Shown: positions 1 to 9,599, counted from the stretch's first letter. The stretch: 64,000 nucleotides of DNA from an uncultured Cohaesibacter sp. (GCF_963664735.1 NZ_OY761553.1:511303-575302); one strand, 5' to 3'. Program-made: numbers and translations. The notes: a model not told the origin generated them from the letters alone.

Positions 1-8
1 CAACAGGG

Positions 9-1505
9 TTAGTCTGCCGCCCCATTATTCTGTGATTTGCTTTTGGTTGGGCGAATTGGTTGCAGCAAAAAGGCTGGTACGTGATCACCCATACCAATAA
101 CCTGGCGCTCTTTTCGTTCTTTGGAGCGACCTCTGTTGGAATTCGAGGTTTCTGAACGTTCTGGGCGCGATGTATTGGATGCAGAGGATTTCTTGTCTCC
201 AGACGCAGACGCCTGTTGGCGGTTGGACGGTTCAGCTTGGTTGTGTGCTGCTGCTTTCTCCTTAGGCTGAGTGTCTTTGCCTGAGGTTTCTGCTTTTGGT
301 TTTCCGCGTCCACGGCGTGGTTTGCGAGACTTGCCTTGCTCTTGCTCATCATTTTCAGATGAGGAAGAAGGTGACGAGAAATTGACTTCACCGATCCACT
401 CGATTGTGTCACCGGTGAGCGCCTCAATGGCGTCGATATATTTCTTGTCAGCTTTGGTTGCGATCGAAACTGCAACTCCTTCGCGGCCCGCGCGTCCCGT
501 GCGGCCAATGCGATGAACATAGTCTTCGGCATGAGTTGGCAAGTCGAAGTTGAATACATGGCTTACGCTTGGAATGTCGAGGCCACGAGCGGCAACGTCA
601 CTGGCAACAAGCAGAGCAATGTTATTGTGCTTGAAGCCGTCCAGTGTTGCCATGCGTGAGGTTTGGTCCATGTCACCATGCAGTGCGCCTGCGCTGAAAC
701 CGTGCTTGGTCAAAGACCGGCAAACGGTTGCAACATCTCTTTTGCGGTTGCAGAAAATGATCGCATTTTTAAGATTCTCAGCATTATTGATGAGAGAGCG
801 CAGGACCGCTCTTTTGTCCCAAGGCTTTGGACCTGAGGAGATAAGACGCTGAGTGATCGTTTCAGCCGTGGAAGCGGCAGGCGATACTTCAACCTTAACC
901 GGATTATGCAAGAACTGATCGGCCAGACGCTGGATTTCTTGCGGCATGGTTGCCGAGAAGAAGACTGTCTGGCGCGTGAAAGGCAGCAATTTGCAAATGC
1001 GCTCGATGTCTGGAATGAAGCCCATGTCCAACATGCGGTCAGCTTCATCTACAACAAAGGTTTCAACACCGGTCAGCAAAAGCTTGCCTCTTTCGAAGTG
1101 GTCAAGCAGGCGGCCCGGCGTAGCGATCAGTACATCTGCACCGCGATCCAGCTTCTTGAGCTGATCGGCAAAGGAGACACCGCCGATTAGCAGAGATACA
1201 GTCAAACGGTGGTTCTGTCCGTAAACAGAAAAGCTCTGTTCAACCTGAGCTGCCAATTCTCGTGTTGGTTCCAAAATAAGCGTGCGAGGCATGCGCGCTC
1301 TTGCGCGCCCGCTTTCGAGCAAGGAAAGCATGGGCAGGGTGAAAGAGGCTGTTTTACCAGTGCCGGTTTGGGCGACCCCCAAGACGTCTCGTCGAGCGAG
1401 CACATGTGGAATTGCTTGCTCTTGAATAGGGGTTGGTTTTTCGTAGCCTGCGGTTTGCACGGCAGCGAGAACCTTTTCACTCAGACCTAGATCCGAAAAA
1501 TTCAT
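9..1505 (-). CDS. rhlE: DEAD-box ATP-dependent RNA helicase, RhlE type
   Basis: A 498-residue DEAD-box helicase that would use ATP to unwind or remodel RNA duplexes in the cytoplasm. The Q motif (GYEKPTPIQ) is at residues 20-28, Walker A (AQTGTGKT) at 45-52, then PTRELA, the DEAD box within VDEADRM near 150, the SAT motif, and HRIGRTGRAG of motif VI in the second RecA domain. After about residue 373 comes a basic, Ser/Gln/Lys-rich disordered tail that ends in GMGDHVPAFLL, as in rhizobial RhlE-like proteins; such tails usually bind RNA. The start is the first ATG, with only a weak ribosome binding site. It is monocistronic, with 228 bp of non-coding DNA upstream. The RhlE sub-family assignment is less certain than the helicase call. 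Confidence 0.93.
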   Translation of the reverse strand: MNFSDLGLSEKVLAAVQTAGYEKPTPIQEQAIPHVLARRDVLGVAQTGTGKTASFTLPMLSLLESGRARARMPRTLILEPTRELAAQVEQSFSVYGQNHRLTVSLLIGGVSFADQLKKLDRGADVLIATPGRLLDHFERGKLLLTGVETFVVDEADRMLDMGFIPDIERICKLLPFTRQTVFFSATMPQEIQRLADQFLHNPVKVEVSPAASTAETITQRLISSGPKPWDKRAVLRSLINNAENLKNAIIFCNRKRDVATVCRSLTKHGFSAGALHGDMDQTSRMATLDGFKHNNIALLVASDVAARGLDIPSVSHVFNFDLPTHAEDYVHRIGRTGRAGREGVAVSIATKADKKYIDAIEALTGDTIEWIGEVNFSSPSSSSENDEQEQGKSRKPRRGRGKPKAETSGKDTQPKEKAAAHNQAEPSNRQQASASGDKKSSASNTSRPERSETSNSNRGRSKERKERQVIGMGDHVPAFLLQPIRPTKSKSQNNGAAD

Positions 1506-1733
1506 CAGATGATGGAACCAATTGTTGCGCTACGGCTTTTGAAGTCTAGTACGATCAGGTAGGCCTAAAAGCGAGCATAGGTGTTAGAAGTTGGCCGAAC
1601 CATACGATTTTGAGCGAATTTGTCAATGCAATGCAGCAAATAGGGTTTATTTGATGAGCGAATTCTTCAATTTGGACAATTTTCCCCAAATTTCAATTGC
1701 TTTCAATAAAACCAGGCGTTGTAGTTTGGCTGT

Positions 1734-2210
1734 CTATTTGCGTGAATGTTGAGACGCCTGAAAAGCGGCGAAGCTGCTTGCCCAGGTGGATTCCTCTGCC
1801 GGCGTGTCGGGATCGAGCTTGGTTTTTATCTTTGTTTCCATTTGGTCGAACAGATCATCGATGGTTTTGTTCGAACTTTGAGCCGTTTCCGTCTCTTGCT
1901 CTTCGAAGAGATTGATCCAGCGATCCGTGGCACGCCCGAACATCATCAAGCGATCAAGTGCCCATGATGGGTTATCGGGCCGAAGCAACCCCAGCAAGGC
2001 TGCGACGATAGCGATCGGGCTTAGCAACAGGTCTCGAAGGTTGTCTACCGCCAGCCTGAACTGAAAAAAGAGTGTGCGGCGTACTACGTCACCGTAGCTT
2101 TGACTTCCGAATGGTTTGGGGCAGTTCTTCTCTCGTTGCACTCTTTCGTATCGATCCGCATGCAGAGGGGCGAGAAGGCGGCTTCGCCTTGCTTTGGATG
2201 ATCGGCCCAT
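1734..2210 (-). CDS. Uncharacterised 158-residue protein
   Basis: I do not recognise a family. The start was set at the ATG at 2210 because GGGAGAG lies about six bases upstream; a longer reading from 2240 lacks such a site. The N-terminus is very basic (MGRSSKARRSR). One hydrophobic segment (LLLSPIAIVAALLGLL, about residues 60-77) could be a membrane helix. The C-terminal half is acidic and polar with DDLFDQMETKIKTKLD. This layout suggests a small cytoplasmic protein anchored by one helix. It sits between the helicase and an exported unknown protein, all on the same strand but with separate spacing. Function unknown. Confidence 0.6.
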   Translation of the reverse strand: MGRSSKARRSRLLAPLHADRYERVQREKNCPKPFGSQSYGDVVRRTLFFQFRLAVDNLRDLLLSPIAIVAALLGLLRPDNPSWALDRLMMFGRATDRWINLFEEQETETAQSSNKTIDDLFDQMETKIKTKLDPDTPAEESTWASSFAAFQASQHSRK

Positions 2211-2341
2211 AATGTCTCTCCCGCGCAATCTCAAATTCAATTAAAAAGAGTGAAATACCAGTCTGAAAGTATACCCTGGGATATGGAAAGATTACAGCAC
2301 TTTTCAAGGTCTGGATGATTGAAACTTGAGCCAACGGGGGG

Positions 2342-3064
2342 CTATTGCTCTTTGATGAAATATTGCCAGATCCCGTCCGGGCTGATGCCTAGCATGAAAT
2401 AGGTGTATTGGCCTGTCTGCATGGTCGATTGATAGGCTTCATCGCTTAGCAATTGGCGCAGCTCGTTATCTTGTGCCCTGTTGAGGGTCGCAATTGTGTA
2501 ATATGCAAAATACGGCCAGACATAGGCTTCATAGGGGGTGTTCACGCCCACATGGACAAAACCGCTGTTCAGGATATCTTCCAGCGCCTTGAGTATTTCA
2601 TCATCTTTTCCGCTACTCGAGAGAGAACGCAATTGACCGACCGGGTCAGATATATCTGCAGGTGTCGCGCCGAAGCTTGGCGGCATTTCGTTCATTTCGA
2701 TTGCTACCCGGAGCGCTTCCAGACTGTCTGATTGACTGGCATTGAGAAGCTCCATAACCATGCGCCAAACGGGGGCTGGCAGAGCGTCAAGATCTCGTAA
2801 AATTGTGGGACCGGTTACTGACCGGCTTGAATAGACATGTCCACCTTGTTCGCTCAAAGAACGACCATTGACTGTCGCCCGTGACTGGCTGCGACCAAAC
2901 GAATAACTGTTGTCTGTGCTTGAAGCGGAATAGTCGGGTAGGGGTACAACGCCATTTATGGTGACACTGCTACCTGCATGGAGTGGAGTGTTGGGCAGAG
3001 CGAGAGCCAGGATCGCAACAATGCATGCGATGAATGCTTTACTGAAAAGGGGCCAAGGGTTCAT
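2342..3064 (-). CDS. Exported protein of unknown function
   Basis: A 240-residue protein with a clear Sec signal peptide: MNPWPLFSKAF, a hydrophobic core IACIVAILALALP, and likely cleavage after PLHA. The ATG at 3064 is preferred; an in-frame GTG at 3079 would add five residues. The mature protein begins with a Ser/Gly/Asn-rich stretch (about residues 35-85), followed by a region that looks helical and ends in DGIWQYFIKEQ. No catalytic motif, no lipobox and no cysteine pair was seen. A periplasmic location is inferred from the signal peptide alone. No operon partner is obvious; the next gene upstream on the strand is 143 bp away. Confidence 0.65.
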   Translation of the reverse strand: MNPWPLFSKAFIACIVAILALALPNTPLHAGSSVTINGVVPLPDYSASSTDNSYSFGRSQSRATVNGRSLSEQGGHVYSSRSVTGPTILRDLDALPAPVWRMVMELLNASQSDSLEALRVAIEMNEMPPSFGATPADISDPVGQLRSLSSSGKDDEILKALEDILNSGFVHVGVNTPYEAYVWPYFAYYTIATLNRAQDNELRQLLSDEAYQSTMQTGQYTYFMLGISPDGIWQYFIKEQ

Positions 3065-3207
3065 AGCAGACCTGATCACTCATGCTTTCTCATGGGTAGA
3101 CCTTGAGGAAAGCAGGTTTCATAAAAGAATGCAAATGCCAGGTCTGGTGGTTGTGAGCGAAAACCATTTTTCTTTTACGCTCTGGCTAGCCCACAGCTTA
3201 ATCGGAG

Positions 3208-3486
3208 CTACTGAATGCGACGGTCCAGAGTGTAGTCTCCGCAGAGAACGCGATTTGGCAGCTCAGAGCAATATTTTGCAACGGTTTCTTCGCCATAGGC
3301 GAGTACAAGGCTGCTCAATGCCTGGAAAAGGGCTGCATGAGACAGACAGTCTATGTTGACACCATCATCTGATGCTTGATCCCACACATCACCAAGAATG
3401 GAGAGGGCCTGCTGTTTCTGGCGGTCGATGTCACACGCGTCTTTATCCAGGATAGTCTCCTGATTGTGAATGGTTTGGTCAGCCAT
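3208..3486 (-). CDS. Small uncharacterised protein, 92 residues
   Basis: A short acidic protein, probably cytoplasmic and all-helical. The central part, DCLSHAALFQALSSLVLAYG followed by EETVAKYCSELPNRV, looks like a compact helical domain, and I believe small proteins of this kind occur widely in rhizobia, but I cannot name the family. The start is well supported: GAGGAGAT is placed about eight bases before the ATG at 3486. It has no signal peptide or membrane segment. The nearest neighbours on the strand are unknown genes at more than 140 bp, so it may be monocistronic. Confidence 0.65.
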   Translation of the reverse strand: MADQTIHNQETILDKDACDIDRQKQQALSILGDVWDQASDDGVNIDCLSHAALFQALSSLVLAYGEETVAKYCSELPNRVLCGDYTLDRRIQ

Positions 3487-3694
3487 GTGCGCGGATCTCC
3501 TCGAACGTCCGTTTTCTTATCTTGAGATTTTATTGGGACCGCCGCAACAAAGAGCTGTTAACTTTTTGCTCGCGAATCCTGCCTTTCAAGACTTCGATTC
3601 ACTATTTGTTGACTAAGACTTAGCAAATTTTGCCGAAGAGAGGGAGATTCGTTACCGAAAGGTTAAGGTTTTCCTGAGGAATTAACTTATATAG

Positions 3695-4111
3695 TTAACG
3701 CGCGTGCTTCAGCTTGAGAGTCGCCAAAAGGGCTTGCCCTTCCTCATGATAGATGTGAGTGATTTTGCGGGCCTGAGCGTTGCAGCTTTTATAGGTTCTC
3801 GAGTAGGAGAGGTAGCTTTTGTTGAAGCGATCCTTGAATTGCCGCGCACGAGAATCATCTGCGTTTTCCGCTTCGAGCAAAGCAGCCATCTGGAAATACC
3901 AGTTTTTCGGATCGCTGCCATTGCATAGTGGATCAAGATACATCAACGCTCCGACAACGGCGCTAAGGCGCCTCAGGCTTTGTTCATAAGGGGGCAGGTT
4001 GTTATCAGCCGCTCTTGCGGGTAGCGTGGCAAGGCTTAAGGAAAAAGTCCAAAACAACAGGAAGGCCAAAGCCTTCTTGTTATATGTCGAGGTCGGTCGC
4101 AAATTCGGCAT
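3695..4111 (-). CDS. TIGR02301 family exported protein
   Basis: A 138-residue protein with a signal peptide (basic start, then ALAFLLFWTFSLSLATLPARA) and a mature domain resembling the alphaproteobacterial TIGR02301 family: LRRLSAVVGALMYLDPLC near the start and KSCNAQARKITHIYHEEGQ near the end. That family is uncharacterised and has two well-separated conserved cysteines, both present here, which could form a disulfide in the periplasm. The ATG at 4111 is preferred over an in-frame TTG at 4129. The coding region overlaps the last 32 bases of parE, so translation is probably coupled to parE. Function unknown. Confidence 0.8.
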   Translation of the reverse strand: MPNLRPTSTYNKKALAFLLFWTFSLSLATLPARAADNNLPPYEQSLRRLSAVVGALMYLDPLCNGSDPKNWYFQMAALLEAENADDSRARQFKDRFNKSYLSYSRTYKSCNAQARKITHIYHEEGQALLATLKLKHAR

Positions 4112-6149
4112 TTTCCTGAATGAACTCAAAACGGGCTTCTGGTTTGTTTCCCATCAACCGGGTTACGACATCTTTGGTTTGTCCGGGAACCATATCAACG
4201 ATTTGCACTTTCAGCAATGTGCGGTTCTTGGGGTCCATGGTTGTATCTTTGAGCTGATCCGAGCGCATTTCGCCCAAGCCTTTGAAGCGACCGATTTCGA
4301 TCTTGCCTTTGCCCTTGAATTCCTGGGCGAGCAGCTCATCCTTGTGCATGTCGTCTCTGGCATAAAGGGTCTTGCCCCCTTGGCTGATACGATAAAGCGG
4401 AGGAACGGCCAAAAACAGATGGCCATTCTGGATCAACTGAGGCATTTCGCGTTGGAAGTAGGTGAGCAGCAGCGACGCAATGTGCGCGCCGTCCACGTCA
4501 GCATCTGTCATGATGATGACTCGGTCATAACGCAGATCTTCATCATTGTAGTTTTTTCGGGTGCCACAGCCGAGGGCTTGCACCAGATCTGCCAACAGCT
4601 GGTTGGCGTGGAGCTTGTCGCTCGAAGCGCTGGCCACGTTGAGGATCTTGCCACGCAAGGGCAAGACGGCCTGTGTCGTTCTGTTGCGCGCCTGTTTGGC
4701 AGAGCCGCCAGCGGAGTCGCCCTCCACGATGAAGAGTTCGGTGTCGCCTTTGGCGTTTTGCGAACAGTCGGCCAGCTTGCCGGGCAAGCGCAATTTGCGC
4801 ACTGCGGACTTGCGGCTGACGTCTTTTTCCTTGCGACGTCTGAGACGTTCGTCAGCGCGATCAATCACCCATTCCAACAGGCGGTTGGCCTGTTGTGGTG
4901 CATTGGTTAGCCAGTGGTCGAACTGGTCACGGACGGCCTGCTCGACGATGCGTGTTGCCGCTGTGGTGGCCAGACGGTCTTTGGTCTGGCCCACAAATTC
5001 CGGTTCGCGAATGAAGACCGAGAGCAGGGCACCGGCGCTGGTCATAACGTCATCTGCCGTGATGACAGCGCCCTTCTTGTTGTTGGTCAATTCGGCGTAA
5101 TTCTTGAGGCCGCGAAGCAGGGCTGTGCGCAACCCGCTTTCATGGGTGCCGCCTTCCGGGGTCGGGACTGTATTACAGTAGGAATTGCTGAAGCCGTCTC
5201 CACCGAACCAGCAGACGGCCCATTCTACCGCGCCGTGACCCGATGATTTTTCGGTGCGCCCGGCGAAAATCTCCTGCGTAACCAGATTCGTTTTGCCAAG
5301 GCTGGAAGCGAGATAGTCTTTTAGGCCATCTGGAAAGTGGAACGTCGCTTTGGCCGGGACTTCGGAATTGTTTTCCAAAAGCTCGGGGGCGCAAGACCAG
5401 CGAATTTCAACGCCGCCAAACAAGTAGGCTTTCGACCGCGCCATGTTGAGCAATTGTTCAGGTTTGAAACGGATTTTCTTGCCGAAAATCTCGTAGTCCG
5501 GCTTGAAGGTAACCTTCGTGCCGCGTCTGTTGTGAATGTCGCCAAGGAATTCCAGCGAGCCCGATGGAATACCGCGCGAGAAACTCTGACGATATAGCTT
5601 CTTGTTCGTTGCGACTTCGACAACCATGGTTTCGGACAGAGCGTTCACCACAGAAGCGCCCACGCCGTGCAAACCACCGGACGTTTCATACACAGCGGAA
5701 TCAAATTTACCGCCTGCGTGCAATGTCGTGAAAATCACTTCCAGGGCGGACTTGTTCGGGAATTTGGGGTGCGGATCAACCGGAATGCCGCGACCATTAT
5801 CTGTAACTGTAATGACGTTGTCGGGGAGCAGTTCAACCTCGATCCATGAAGCGTAGCCAGCAACGGCCTCGTCCATGGAGTTGTCGATGATCTCTGCAAA
5901 AAGATGGTGCAGAGCCTTTTCGTCCGTGCCGCCGATATACATGCCCGGTCGCCGACGCACAGGCTCCAGTCCTTCCAGAACCTCGATATCTGCAGCTGTG
6001 TAGTCAGCCTTCACTCCGGGCACAGACGCGGAGGCGTTGTTCTGTGTTTTGGGTTGAGCGGCTGCCGCAGCAGCATTGCTGGCTTTGGTTGCAGGAGTGC
6101 TGCCCTTTTGCGTGGGCACTGAGGCGAAAAGATCGTCAGACGCAGACAT
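4080..6149 (-). CDS. parE: DNA topoisomerase IV subunit B
   Basis: The ATPase subunit of topoisomerase IV, which with ParC separates linked daughter chromosomes. It has 689 residues, the size of ParE rather than of the longer GyrB. After an Ala-rich, low-complexity N-terminus of about 48 residues come the GHKL ATPase motifs RRRPGMYIGG, DNGRGIPVDPHP and GGLHGVGASVVNALSE, then the TOPRIM motifs FIVEGDSAGGSA and MTDADVDGAHI. The segment NRTTQAVLPLRGKILNV is typical of the type IIA B subunit. The parC gene is not in this window. The TIGR02301 gene overlaps its 3' end. Confidence 0.95.
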   Translation of the reverse strand: MSASDDLFASVPTQKGSTPATKASNAAAAAAQPKTQNNASASVPGVKADYTAADIEVLEGLEPVRRRPGMYIGGTDEKALHHLFAEIIDNSMDEAVAGYASWIEVELLPDNVITVTDNGRGIPVDPHPKFPNKSALEVIFTTLHAGGKFDSAVYETSGGLHGVGASVVNALSETMVVEVATNKKLYRQSFSRGIPSGSLEFLGDIHNRRGTKVTFKPDYEIFGKKIRFKPEQLLNMARSKAYLFGGVEIRWSCAPELLENNSEVPAKATFHFPDGLKDYLASSLGKTNLVTQEIFAGRTEKSSGHGAVEWAVCWFGGDGFSNSYCNTVPTPEGGTHESGLRTALLRGLKNYAELTNNKKGAVITADDVMTSAGALLSVFIREPEFVGQTKDRLATTAATRIVEQAVRDQFDHWLTNAPQQANRLLEWVIDRADERLRRRKEKDVSRKSAVRKLRLPGKLADCSQNAKGDTELFIVEGDSAGGSAKQARNRTTQAVLPLRGKILNVASASSDKLHANQLLADLVQALGCGTRKNYNDEDLRYDRVIIMTDADVDGAHIASLLLTYFQREMPQLIQNGHLFLAVPPLYRISQGGKTLYARDDMHKDELLAQEFKGKGKIEIGRFKGLGEMRSDQLKDTTMDPKNRTLLKVQIVDMVPGQTKDVVTRLMGNKPEARFEFIQENAEFATDLDI

Positions 6150-6565
6150 AGACTACTCTTTGGTTCCGACAGGACAGTTCTGGTATCGGTAACGATGGTC
6201 TTGGTCGTTACCAATCCTTTTCGTTCGGTCATAACAGTTTTCGGGCTGTTCGCAAGAGCAAATGATGCGCAGAAACAAGCGCGAATCAGGCTCTGATTTG
6301 TTCCCATAATGTCTTTTGCTAATCCGGCGTGGTCAAGTGTTCTGCAAACTGAAATGTGGATCTATGAGTGAATGTGGCCAAATTTTTGGCAAAACAACTC
6401 AAATGAAGAGCTTCCTTTTGCTTTTGGACAAGCCGGTGTGTAACCTGTCTGTGCGATTTGCCACCTGTCGTCAATCTTGCTGAATGTTTCGTGTTGTGGT
6501 TAATCTTTGTTAACCATTGAGGCGGTAGATTTGGTAGTTGTGGGGACAAAACGAATGGATTTTTC
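6150..6565. other. Non-coding region upstream of parE
   Basis: No convincing gene. ORFs on the minus strand here are short and lack family resemblance. The region must hold the parE promoter. A near-palindrome TGGTTAA-N6-TTAACCA lies at 6497-6516; see the separate entry. Confidence 0.5.
6497..6517. promoter_or_regulatory. Inverted repeat with a CtrA-like half-site
   Basis: Perfect 7-bp arms TGGTTAA and TTAACCA are separated by six bases. The right arm plus the next base reads TTAACCAT, which matches the CtrA half-site of alphaproteobacteria. The spacing between the two TTAA cores is six rather than the usual seven, so a full CtrA box is not met. It lies about 50 bp before the small ORF at 6566 and about 350 bp upstream of parE on the other strand. 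Confidence 0.3.
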
Positions 6566-6739
6566 ATGGAACAGATTGAGGCTGAAATTGACAATCTGCG
6601 AACGTCGGTATTTGAGCTGAAAACAACTCTTTACAGGGCCGACAGAGTCCGTTCGCAATATCAAGACGGTACAGTCATTGCTCCTTGGCTTAACGCAACA
6701 GCTACCTGCGTGTTGGCATTGTTTTTTCTATTAATTTAA
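6566..6739 (+). CDS. Possible small tail-anchored protein, 57 residues
   Basis: An open reading frame too short for routine calling. The N-terminal 35 residues (MEQIEAEIDNLRTSVFELK and on) have heptad-like spacing and look like a coiled coil. The C-terminus (WLNATATCVLALFFLLI) is a hydrophobic segment that ends at the stop codon, the pattern of a tail-anchored membrane protein. No strong ribosome binding site is seen; GGGGA is about 20 bases upstream. It precedes the histidine phosphatase by 54 bp. Function unknown, and the gene itself is unproven. Confidence 0.4.
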   Translation: MEQIEAEIDNLRTSVFELKTTLYRADRVRSQYQDGTVIAPWLNATATCVLALFFLLI

Positions 6740-6793
6740 GGCCGCGCTTTTACTGACCTATCATGCGCAGCCGCATTTGGTTGAGCATCAATT

Positions 6794-7372
6794 ATGCTGG
6801 TTCGATATCTTACACATCCTGAGGCTGTTCAAGATCCATCGGTCTCTCCGGGCGAATGGGTGCTGGATGATGTGGGAAGAGCAAGGGCCGAGGCCTTTGC
6901 AATGGACGGATTGCTGGAAGGCACAGCCTACATTTTTGCGAGTTCACAAAAGAAAGCCCGTCAAACTGCCTCTATTATTGGTGAGAAACTCTCACTCTTG
7001 CCGATCTCCTATCCTGAAATGGATGAGAGCGATAACATGGTCACGAGCTTTCAGCCCAAAGAGACTTTTCTCGGCAATTTCACGCGGTTCTTTTCAAAAC
7101 CGGAAGTCCCTGCCGGTGAGGGCGAGGAAACGGCCATGGACGCGCAGGACCGGATTGCTGCGGCCTATCAGATGGCGATGGAACGGGTGCTGTCAAGCGG
7201 CATGCGCGGCGATGTACTCATGGTTGGTCATGAGCGTGTAGGGGCGCTGCTTTTTTGTTATCTGGCAGGGCAATCTATCGGGCAAGAATTCACTCAACCT
7301 TCGCCGGGGCACTATTTCACCTACGACTGGGGCTCTCGAAAGATGCTGCATGGCTGGAAGGCTATGGAATAG
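6794..7372 (+). CDS. Histidine phosphatase superfamily protein (variant motif)
   Basis: A 192-residue protein of the phosphoglycerate mutase-like (histidine phosphatase) fold. The N-terminal motif reads RYLTHPEA (residues 4-11), where the usual Arg-His-Gly is Thr-His-Pro; the phosphate-accepting histidine is kept at position 8. The second conserved histidine is in VGHERVG near residue 147. SSQKKARQTASIIGEKL matches the helix after the first strand. The THPE form is known from bacterial members of unproven substrate, so phosphatase or mutase activity is inferred. It is transcribed towards glnA and shares a bidirectional terminator with it. Confidence 0.8.
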   Translation: MLVRYLTHPEAVQDPSVSPGEWVLDDVGRARAEAFAMDGLLEGTAYIFASSQKKARQTASIIGEKLSLLPISYPEMDESDNMVTSFQPKETFLGNFTRFFSKPEVPAGEGEETAMDAQDRIAAAYQMAMERVLSSGMRGDVLMVGHERVGALLFCYLAGQSIGQEFTQPSPGHYFTYDWGSRKMLHGWKAME

Positions 7373-7454
7373 AAGGCCTAACTCGATATAGGCCTTGATT
7401 AGTTATTCTGTGCTTCAGGGAGCGGGTGGCATTTATAGAGATAATTCCAAGAGA

Positions 7455-7485
7455 AAAGGGCCGGTGGAAACCGGCCCTTTCTTTT
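7455..7485. terminator. Bidirectional intrinsic terminator
   Basis: Stem AAAGGGCCGGT / ACCGGCCCTTT (7455-7465 and 7470-7480) with a GGAA loop, followed by CTTTTGCTTT on the plus strand. It lies between the convergent histidine phosphatase and glnA and can serve both. Confidence 0.85.
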
Positions 7486-7522
7486 GCTTTCGCTGCACTT
7501 GGCAAGGCCAAGCACTGCTGAA

Positions 7523-8932
7523 TTAGCAGCTGTAATACATCTGGAATTCAACCGGATGCGGGGTGTGTTCGAACAGCTGGATTTCTTCTTCCTTCAGTTC
7601 GATATAGCCAGCGATCTGGTCTTTGGTGAATACGTCGCCAGCCAGCAGGAAGTCGCTGTCGGCCTTGAGTTCTTCGATGGCTTCACGCAGGGAACCGCAA
7701 ACGGTCGGGATGCCTTCGAGTTCTTCAGGTGGCAGATCGTACAGGTTCTTGTCCATTGCATCACCCGGATGGGTCTTGTTCTTGATACCGTCAAGACCAG
7801 CCATCAGCAGGGCTGCGAAGCAGAGATACGGGTTGGCGGACGGATCCGGGAAGCGGGCTTCAACGCGTTTTGCCTTTGGAGATTCGGTCCAAGGAATACG
7901 GATGCAGCCAGAACGGTTACGTGCGGAATAGGCACGCAGAACCGGAGCTTCGAAGCCCGGAATCAGGCGCTTGTAGGAGTTGGTGGACGGGTTGGTGAAA
8001 GCGTTCAGGGCTTTCGCATGCTTGAGGATACCGCCTATGAAATACAGGGCTTCGTCGGACAGGTCAGCATATTTGTCGCCAGCGAAGAGCGGCTTGCCGT
8101 CTTTCCAGATGGACATGTTGCAGTGCATGCCGGTGCCGTTGTCGCCATAGATCGGCTTTGGCATGAAGGTGGCGGATTTGCCATATGCCTGAGCAACGTT
8201 ATGGATGACGTATTTGTATTTCTGCAGCTCGTCACCCTGTTTGGTGAGGCTATCGAAAATCAGGCCTAGCTCATGCTGACAGGAAGCCACTTCGTGGTGG
8301 TGCTTGTCAACTTTCATGCCGAGAGATTTCATGGTGGAAAGCATCTCGGAACGGATGTCCTGAGCATAGTCGGTCGGGTTTACAGGGAAGTAGCCGCCCT
8401 TGATGCCCGGACGATGACCGGTGTTGCCGGTTTCATATTCGGTGTCGGTGTTCCATGCTGCGTCAGCGGCGTCAACTTCGTAGGAAACCTTGTTCATGGT
8501 GTTGGCATAGCGCACGTCATCGAAGATGAAGAATTCGGCTTCAGGGCCGAAATAGGCTACGTCACCAATGCCTGTTGCTTTGAGGTAAGCTTCGGCTTTC
8601 TGTGCGGTACCGCGCGGGTCGCGCTCGTAAGGAGCACCGGTGTCTGGTTCGACAACAGAACAGTGGATGCAGAGAGTTTTTTCTGCATAGAACGGATCGA
8701 TATATACGCTGTCGCAGTCTGGCATCAGTTTCATGTCAGAAGCTTCGATGGATTTCCAACCAGCGATGGAGGAGCCGTCAAACATGAAGCCTTCTTCGAG
8801 GAAGTCTTCGTCGACCTGGTCTTCAATTACGGTTACGTGCTGCAGTTTACCGCGTGGATCGGTAAAGCGGATGTCAACATATTTGACTTCCTGCTCTGAG
8901 ATCAATTTAACGATTTCAGCTGGTGTGCTCAT
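7523..8932 (-). CDS. glnA: Glutamine synthetase, type I
   Basis: Makes glutamine from glutamate, ammonia and ATP; the main ammonium assimilation enzyme, a cytoplasmic dodecamer. It has 469 residues, the usual GSI length. Recognisable segments are [11 protein letters not shown] near the N-terminus, [10 protein letters not shown], the [13 protein letters not shown] region, and [10 protein letters not shown] with the ATP and glutamate site arginines. The regulatory tyrosine is in [10 protein letters not shown] (Tyr398), the site of adenylylation by GlnE in enterics and rhizobia. It lies 148 bp downstream of glnB on the same strand, the standard glnBA arrangement, so nitrogen control through NtrC and PII is expected. 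A strong terminator follows. Confidence 0.97.
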   Translation of the reverse strand: MSTPAEIVKLISEQEVKYVDIRFTDPRGKLQHVTVIEDQVDEDFLEEGFMFDGSSIAGWKSIEASDMKLMPDCDSVYIDPFYAEKTLCIHCSVVEPDTGAPYERDPRGTAQKAEAYLKATGIGDVAYFGPEAEFFIFDDVRYANTMNKVSYEVDAADAAWNTDTEYETGNTGHRPGIKGGYFPVNPTDYAQDIRSEMLSTMKSLGMKVDKHHHEVASCQHELGLIFDSLTKQGDELQKYKYVIHNVAQAYGKSATFMPKPIYGDNGTGMHCNMSIWKDGKPLFAGDKYADLSDEALYFIGGILKHAKALNAFTNPSTNSYKRLIPGFEAPVLRAYSARNRSGCIRIPWTESPKAKRVEARFPDPSANPYLCFAALLMAGLDGIKNKTHPGDAMDKNLYDLPPEELEGIPTVCGSLREAIEELKADSDFLLAGDVFTKDQIAGYIELKEEEIQLFEHTPHPVEFQMYYSC

Positions 8933-9080
8933 TCCAGTATCCTTTACTGTCTGTGAATTGGAAAAAGGAAGAAACGTCTTGCACTCCGTTTTCCATTTTC
9001 CGAATTTTTTGAACTGTTCCCTCGGAAGGTGTTTTTAAGTTCCGGGCAGGGAAAGTCCGAAACCCTTTGTATTTATAAAA

Positions 9081-9482
<402 letters not shown>

Positions 9483-9599
9483 CTACGCATTGTGACCCTG
9501 ATCAATTATAACCCGGATTGCCTACCTCATCGGGACCCCCTCACTCATTTGAGGTCCATCTGGGGCAACTTTTGCCGCTATCCGGTTTGTGAAAATTTA

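Noticed and set aside
4080-6149. Reading this gene as gyrB
   Set aside because: The 689-residue length and the neighbouring TIGR02301 gene fit ParE; alphaproteobacterial GyrB is about 800 residues or more.
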